From Cellulomonas uda (lineage in GTDB: Bacteria; Actinomycetota; Actinomycetes; Actinomycetales; Cellulomonadaceae), in contig NZ_BJLP01000024.1 in the NCBI RefSeq assembly GCF_006538705.1, positions 1 to 56,198 on the forward strand: a DNA stretch of 56,198 nucleotides, in the 5' to 3' direction. Made by a program: the position numbers and the translations under genes. How positions within the stretch are numbered: the stretch's first letter is position 1; each line of letters starts with the position of its first letter. The notes beneath the pieces were generated by a model. That model was not told where the DNA came from. It saw only the letters and a list, made by a program, of their open reading frames with translations, and ran no database searches. Shown here piece after piece: positions 52,694 through 56,198 of this stretch.

Positions 52694-53035
52694 ATGAGGT
52701 CGAGCCAGTGGAAGCCGTCCGCGGGGACCGTCCTGTGGGGCGTCGTCATCCTGATCTTCGGGGTCGTCATCTACCTGGCCGGCCAGCAGCAGAACCTGCG
52801 GTCGATCGTGCTCGACGGCTACGACACCAGCGCGGGGGTGCCGACGATGGTGCTCGGCGCGATCATCGGGCTCATCGGCCTCGTCACGCTGCTCATCGGC
52901 GTGTGGCAGGCCGTGACGAACATCGACCTCGCGAGCATGATGGCCGCGCGCGTGCTCTTCGACCAGGAGCAGGCCAAGGCCACCGACGCCGGCGCTGACG
53001 CGAAGAACGGGCAGCCGACGGACGCCGACGCCTAG
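52694..53035 (+). CDS. Small two-pass membrane protein
   Basis: 113 residues from ATG 52694, chosen over ATG 52691 because GGAGG is better spaced. Helices at about 12-29 (TVLWGVVILIFGVVIYLA) and 52-72 (MVLGAIIGLIGLVTLLIGVWQ), then an Ala/Asp/Gln tail. No family recognised. Downstream the base composition drops sharply. Confidence 0.78.
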   Translation: MRSSQWKPSAGTVLWGVVILIFGVVIYLAGQQQNLRSIVLDGYDTSAGVPTMVLGAIIGLIGLVTLLIGVWQAVTNIDLASMMAARVLFDQEQAKATDAGADAKNGQPTDADA

Positions 53036-53281
53036 CGTCGGTTGTGCCGACCATACGTTGGGCCCGATTTTCGTCGTGAGCCCGCCGAGTCCGCCCGCAG
53101 ACGCCTTCCGCGAGCGCCACATCTTCCGGCGGTCAACGCCATGTTGGCATCGATCTCATCACGAGTCCACGACGATGGTGGCATCCCCCAGTGCGGAATG
53201 CGAGTAATGCGTACCGCATTAGGCGGGCCGGCTGCGGCCGTCATCGGACTCGACGACATCGCACTGGAACTGCGAGGCAGG
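53036..53281. other. Start of a lower-GC patch
   Basis: Base composition changes abruptly after the membrane-protein stop (for example ATACGTTGG, CGATTTTCG and GAGTAATGCG). No supported gene begins here; an open frame from 53042 has no good start signal. Confidence 0.4.
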
Positions 53282-53839
53282 ATGGGAACCGCTGCGCGTG
53301 ATGCAAGGCGCGCACGTGCGCGCTCGGCACCAAGCCGCCGCGCCGTGGGTCCGTTTTTTCGACGCGTCGCGATGGCCCTCTTTGTCATCGGACTCGTATG
53401 GGTGATCGCAGCTCGACTCAGCACCGAGAATCTTCAACCCGTGCGACACGATGCAACTACAATCTCCTTCGAACCAGTCAGCCAGGCCGAATACACAGGG
53501 GCATAGCGAGTCCGACCTACGCAACCATCGAGAGCGACAGGCTGGGGATTAGGAACTTTCTCGGCAAACGCCCGAAGGCAGTCCTGCGCATCAAGCGCAC
53601 GATCCTGCTGCAGAACGCACCCACCGAAACGATGAACTGGCGCTTCACCGCCAGTCAAGACTTCACATACCTCGCTCCAATCTGCGATCCGCCAACAGAG
53701 GGAGGAAAACGACAGGAGTGTGACTTCACCTGGCGCGACGGACTTGCCAATGAGCCCGTCGAGGTAGAACCTCTGCCCGTCTCAGTTCCTATAGTCACAA
53801 CCAGCCAGACCGTGATCCCGGTGCAGATCGAGGTAATCG
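53282..53839 (+). pseudogene. Frameshifted, IS-interrupted membrane protein remnant
   Basis: ATG 53282 opens a frame with a basic N-terminus and one transmembrane helix (MALFVIGLVWVIAARL), ending at TAG 53504-53506. An overlapping frame (open from 53398) continues with a plausible external domain (RPKAVLRIKRTILLQN, then NWRFTASQDFTYLAPICDPP) up to the IS end at 53840. One extra G in the GGGG run near 53498 would join the two. Base composition is foreign. Function unknown. Confidence 0.45.
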
Positions 53840-53863
53840 GGCTCTTCACAATGCAGGGTGTAG
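53840..53863. repeat. IS terminal inverted repeat (transposase 3' side)
   Basis: Starts GGCTCTTCACAATGC and overlaps the transposase stop codon. Confidence 0.85.
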
Positions 53864-55159
53864 TCGGGGTCCGAAGCCGCCGGTCTCGAGGAGGCTGCGG
53901 GTGATGTAGTTCGTCAGGTTCCGGAAGCCGAGGGCGGAGCCGCGCAGGTGTTCGAGCCGCCCGTTGATGGCCTCGGTGGGGCCGTTGCTGGTGCCGGGGC
54001 GGTCGAAGAACGCGAGGACGTCCGCGGCACGCTTCTTCAGGGTCCGGCCGAGGGTGATGATCTCGACCAGCGACGTCGGTACTCCGGTAGCGACGCAGTC
54101 GATCAGCGCGGTCATGATCTTCTTGCCGGTGGTCCGGTCCGGGTGCCGGTAGGCGCCGATCATCCGCTGGTAGATGCCCCAGGTCGCCTCGACGGGCACG
54201 TGCTCCTCGTCGGCGAACAGGGCCTCGAGGCGGGCGGCTTGCCGGTCGGTGAGCAGGTCAGCACCGGTGTGCAGGGTCCGCCGGGCCCGGTAGAGCGGAT
54301 CGGTCGCGAGGCCGCGGTGCCCGTGGAGCTCCTGCTGGACCCGGCGCCGGCACTTGTCGAGGGCGTCACCGGCGAGGCGCACGACGTGGAACGGGTCCAT
54401 GACCGCGACCGCGTCGGGGAGCTCTTCGGCGGCGGCGGTCTTGAACCCGGTGAACCCGTCCATCGCGACGACCTGGACGCCCTGCTGCCACGCCTTGGGC
54501 CGCCCGGCGAGCCAGTCCTTGAACACCGCCTTGGAGCGGCCCTCGATCATGTCGAGCAGTCGGGACGGCCCCGTGCCGTCCTTCACGGGGGTCAGGTCGA
54601 TGATGACGGTGACGTACTTGTCGCCACGGCGGGTGTGCCGCCACACGTGCTCGTCCACGCCGATGACGGTGACCCCGTCGAACCGGGCCGAATCGGCGAT
54701 CAGCACGCGGTGGCCTTCGGCGAGGACGGCGTCGTTGACCGTGTTCCAGGCCACGGCGAGCGCGTCGCGCAGCCGGGCGACGGTCAGGTGCTGGACCACC
54801 AGCCCGTTCAGCGCCCACGCCAGCGCGGCACGGGAGAGCTTCGCACGCGTCTCCGCCGCCCGGGTGGTGTCCTGCCGCCACACCCGCTCACAGGTGGGAC
54901 ACCGGTAACGGCGCACCCGCACGTGCAGCGTGGTGGGCCGCCACCCGAACGGCTCGTGCGCCAGTCGGCGCGTGACCGTGTCCCGCACGAGGCCCTCCGC
55001 ACCGCACTGGCGGCAGAACTCGTCGCCCGGCACCGGGACGACCCGGCACTCGAGCACCGTGCGGCGGTCGGTGACGTGCTGGCCGACGACGACCAAGCCG
55101 AGATCGTCCAGACGGGCGAACGTGGTCAGGTCAGGCGGCCAGAAGATAGCGTCGTCCAA
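53846..55159 (-). CDS. ISL3-family transposase
   Basis: About 437 residues from TTG 55159; a GTG at 55228 would add 23 residues across a hairpin. Zinc-binding N-terminal module (CRQCGAEGL ... CPTCERVW, about 45-92), then an HTH region and the DDE domain: GVDEHVWR (first Asp), VVAMDGFTGF (second Asp) and a late Glu in SNGPTEAINGRLEHLRG. Length and motifs match ISL3 transposases, and no internal stop is present, so it may be active. Confidence 0.92.
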   Translation of the reverse strand: MDDAIFWPPDLTTFARLDDLGLVVVGQHVTDRRTVLECRVVPVPGDEFCRQCGAEGLVRDTVTRRLAHEPFGWRPTTLHVRVRRYRCPTCERVWRQDTTRAAETRAKLSRAALAWALNGLVVQHLTVARLRDALAVAWNTVNDAVLAEGHRVLIADSARFDGVTVIGVDEHVWRHTRRGDKYVTVIIDLTPVKDGTGPSRLLDMIEGRSKAVFKDWLAGRPKAWQQGVQVVAMDGFTGFKTAAAEELPDAVAVMDPFHVVRLAGDALDKCRRRVQQELHGHRGLATDPLYRARRTLHTGADLLTDRQAARLEALFADEEHVPVEATWGIYQRMIGAYRHPDRTTGKKIMTALIDCVATGVPTSLVEIITLGRTLKKRAADVLAFFDRPGTSNGPTEAINGRLEHLRGSALGFRNLTNYITRSLLETGGFGPRLHPAL

Positions 55160-55217
55160 CGTCGAGGTCTTTCGGATGGGTTGGTGTGAGAACCCCCATC
55201 TTCGGAAGACCTCGACG
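55160..55217. repeat. Long hairpin abutting the transposase start
   Basis: CGTCGAGGTCTT at 55160 begins a 21-base arm that pairs with 55195-55217 with few mismatches. The stem covers the region just before TTG 55159 on the minus strand, where a ribosome-binding site would be. Confidence 0.75.
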
Positions 55218-55278
55218 CCTTCCCCCACCTCGACACGCCCGCCACCACGCCCGACGTCTCACGACATCGTCGACACTC

Positions 55279-55302
55279 CTACACCCTCATCTGTGATGAG
55301 CC
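55279..55302. repeat. IS terminal inverted repeat (transposase 5' side)
   Basis: Reads CTACACCCT...TGTGA.GAGCC, the inverse of the other end. Confidence 0.85.
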
Positions 55303-55852
55303 GTCATCGCGGGCGTCCTCGCAGGTGTCCTTGGGGGGCACTGCGGGCATCGGCGCGCTCCTCACGAAGACGTTCACTATCGACGACTTCATCCACATCG
55401 CCAACGCTGGCACGGTCGACGTTGTCGCGTGGACCGAAGACGCCGGCACGTGGTTCAGCCCCTACGAGGCCGTCATGCCCGGTGACACGTACACCGCGAC
55501 CCTGACGGTCGAAAACGCCGGCACGTCGGACGCGTACATCGCGCTTATCGGCAGGGACATCGTCAACCCCGAGCTGCTTGAGTTCGGCACCCTGACCATC
55601 AAGGAGAACGAACGCCCGCTCGAGCCGGCCGCCGAAGCACCCCTGTGGGACGGGCGGGCTTACAAGGTTGGTCAGTACACCGGTGGCCAGCGGAGGACCT
55701 ACACCGTGACCGTCACGTTCGACGAGAGCCCCGATGCGGACGCGTGGGCTGCCGCCGCACAGCAGGGAGCATCGATGGACCTCGATGCGGTCGCCACGCA
55801 GGTCAAGGGCAACCCCGACGATGAGGCCGCGCTCATCGGGTACGGCAGCTGA
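55303..55852 (+). pseudogene. SipW-dependent secreted protein (TasA/camelysin-like), 5' end lost to the IS
   Basis: From GTG 55325 a 175-residue frame is open: an exported beta-rich domain (FTIDDFIHIANAGTVDVVAW, GDTYTATLTVENAGTSDAYIAL, TYTVTVTFDES), as in TasA/CalY-type proteins. The signal-peptide core VIAGVLAGVLGG is encoded immediately after the IS at 55303-55338, but in another frame. Removing one G from the GGGGGG run near 55333 joins the core to the domain. The start codon and promoter lie beyond the IS. The gene is therefore probably inactive, unless it starts at GTG 55325 without a signal. The neighbouring signal peptidase supports the assignment. Confidence 0.6.
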
Positions 55853-56198
55853 TGATGCGGACGCTGCGGTACGCGGGGGCGGGGTTGCTGGGTGTGTGCC
55901 TGGCCGCCCCGCTCCTGGCGGGACCGGCCGGGTTCGGGGTGCACCGCGTCGAAACCGGCTCGATGGCGGGCACATACGACCCGGGCTCGGTGGTGCTGAC
56001 CCAGCGCGGGACCGGTGAGGTCGCAGTCGGGGACGTTATCCGTGTTGACGCAGACCGCACGGACGACGACGAGGGGTTCATCCACCGGGTCGTGGAGCTC
56101 GTGCGGGCCCCGGACGGTGCGGTGGCGGGGTATGTCACGCGTGGGGATGCGAACGACCACAACGACATCGACCCCGCGTCACGGGAAGCGGTCGCGGG
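55852..56198 (+). CDS. SipW-like signal peptidase I, N-terminal part (cut by window edge)
   Basis: At least 115 residues from ATG 55852, which overlaps the upstream stop (TGATG). A membrane helix at about 5-25 is followed by the catalytic Ser in ETGSMAGTYDPGS (S26 family) and GFIHRVVEL. His rather than Lys as the second catalytic residue is the mark of SipW/ER-type peptidases. TRGDANDHND follows. It would process the adjacent TasA-like protein. Confidence 0.85.
   Translation, partial: MMRTLRYAGAGLLGVCLAAPLLAGPAGFGVHRVETGSMAGTYDPGSVVLTQRGTGEVAVGDVIRVDADRTDDDEGFIHRVVELVRAPDGAVAGYVTRGDANDHNDIDPASREAVA

Larger units (their letters stand above)
53840..55302. mobile_element. ISL3-family insertion sequence (about 1.46 kb)
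   Basis: Complete-looking element: 24-bp terminal inverted repeats at 53840-53863 and 55279-55302 match at 19 of 24 positions, and a full transposase frame lies between them. The ends begin GGCTCTTCACAATG, the ISL3-type GGCTCTTC. Flanks GTAATCG and GTCATCG differ at one base, so an exact 8-bp target duplication is not seen. It separates two damaged genes. Confidence 0.88.

Noticed and set aside
53832..55310. Target-site duplication of the ISL3 element
   Set aside because: Adjacent 7-mers GTAATCG and GTCATCG differ at one base and an exact 8-bp duplication is not present.
1..56198. Long overlapping open frames on the opposite strand of most genes
   Set aside because: They are GC-bias shadows: Arg/Ala/Pro-rich, without motifs, while the called frame has conserved domains and proper third-base bias.

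Overview
The window looks like chromosome of a very GC-rich actinobacterium (Actinomycetota, Micrococcales), most likely a Cellulomonas-like species. I infer this from the strong G/C bias at third codon positions, many GTG starts, many leaderless-type promoters, a secreted multi-domain GH26 mannanase, the topA/tmk/holB/peptidase/tRNA-Thr block and the radA-disA-mutY neighbourhood. No database search was possible; family calls rest on motifs read directly from the translations.

Layout. 1-5000: end of a secreted protein, a gene-free stretch, a GMC oxidoreductase, a PCMT-like methyltransferase and an RNase HI whose 3' end is tandemly duplicated. 5200-9800: a large secreted subtilisin-like protease and a small membrane protein. 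9800-14000: a PolA-type 5'-3' exonuclease, a multi-spanning membrane protein and an ECF sigma/anti-sigma pair. 14000-21400: a ParA/MinD-like ATPase, an anti-sigma-type HATPase, a stand-alone LigD polymerase domain, an M15 carboxypeptidase, a DUF3806-like protein, an EEP-family hydrolase and a small membrane protein. 21500-25900: an arsenic cluster (ArsR-ArsC fusion, two ArsC, a trxB stub, ArsA, ArsD, ArsR) that ends beside tRNA-Thr(CGT). 26100-38000: a TAP-type lipoprotein peptidase, holB and tmk, then a Gfo/Idh oxidoreductase, the GH26 mannanase and a decapitated lipoprotein fragment, then topA, whose 3' end occurs twice. 38100-46900: a PAP2 phosphatase, a TetR regulator, a five-unit 19-bp inverted array, an orphan winged-helix protein, a membrane protein, radA, disA, two small membrane proteins, mutY and argA. 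47000-52300: a SorC-type regulator divergent from glpD-glpF-glpK. 52300-56198: a tiny LAXTG protein, a small membrane protein, a lower-GC patch with a broken gene, a complete ISL3-family element, and a SipW/TasA-like pair (secreted protein plus signal peptidase) whose first gene is damaged at its 5' end.

Genes that work together: ECF sigma with anti-sigma; arsR/arsD/arsA with arsC for arsenite/arsenate handling, with no efflux pump in view; glpFKD under the SorC-type regulator for glycerol uptake and oxidation; radA, disA and mutY for genome integrity; the truncated TasA-like protein with its SipW-like signal peptidase.

Features that deserve most attention: (i) the recurring TANNNT-N6/7-start leaderless promoters; (ii) many 12/15/18-bp in-frame tandem repeats with a CGTCG core in unrelated genes; (iii) the dyad-symmetric array of five 19-mers at 39789-39883; (iv) the duplicated topA 3' end that brackets a gene fragment; (v) the IS-damaged SipW/TasA-type locus; (vi) the rearranged arsenic cluster with a trxB stub.
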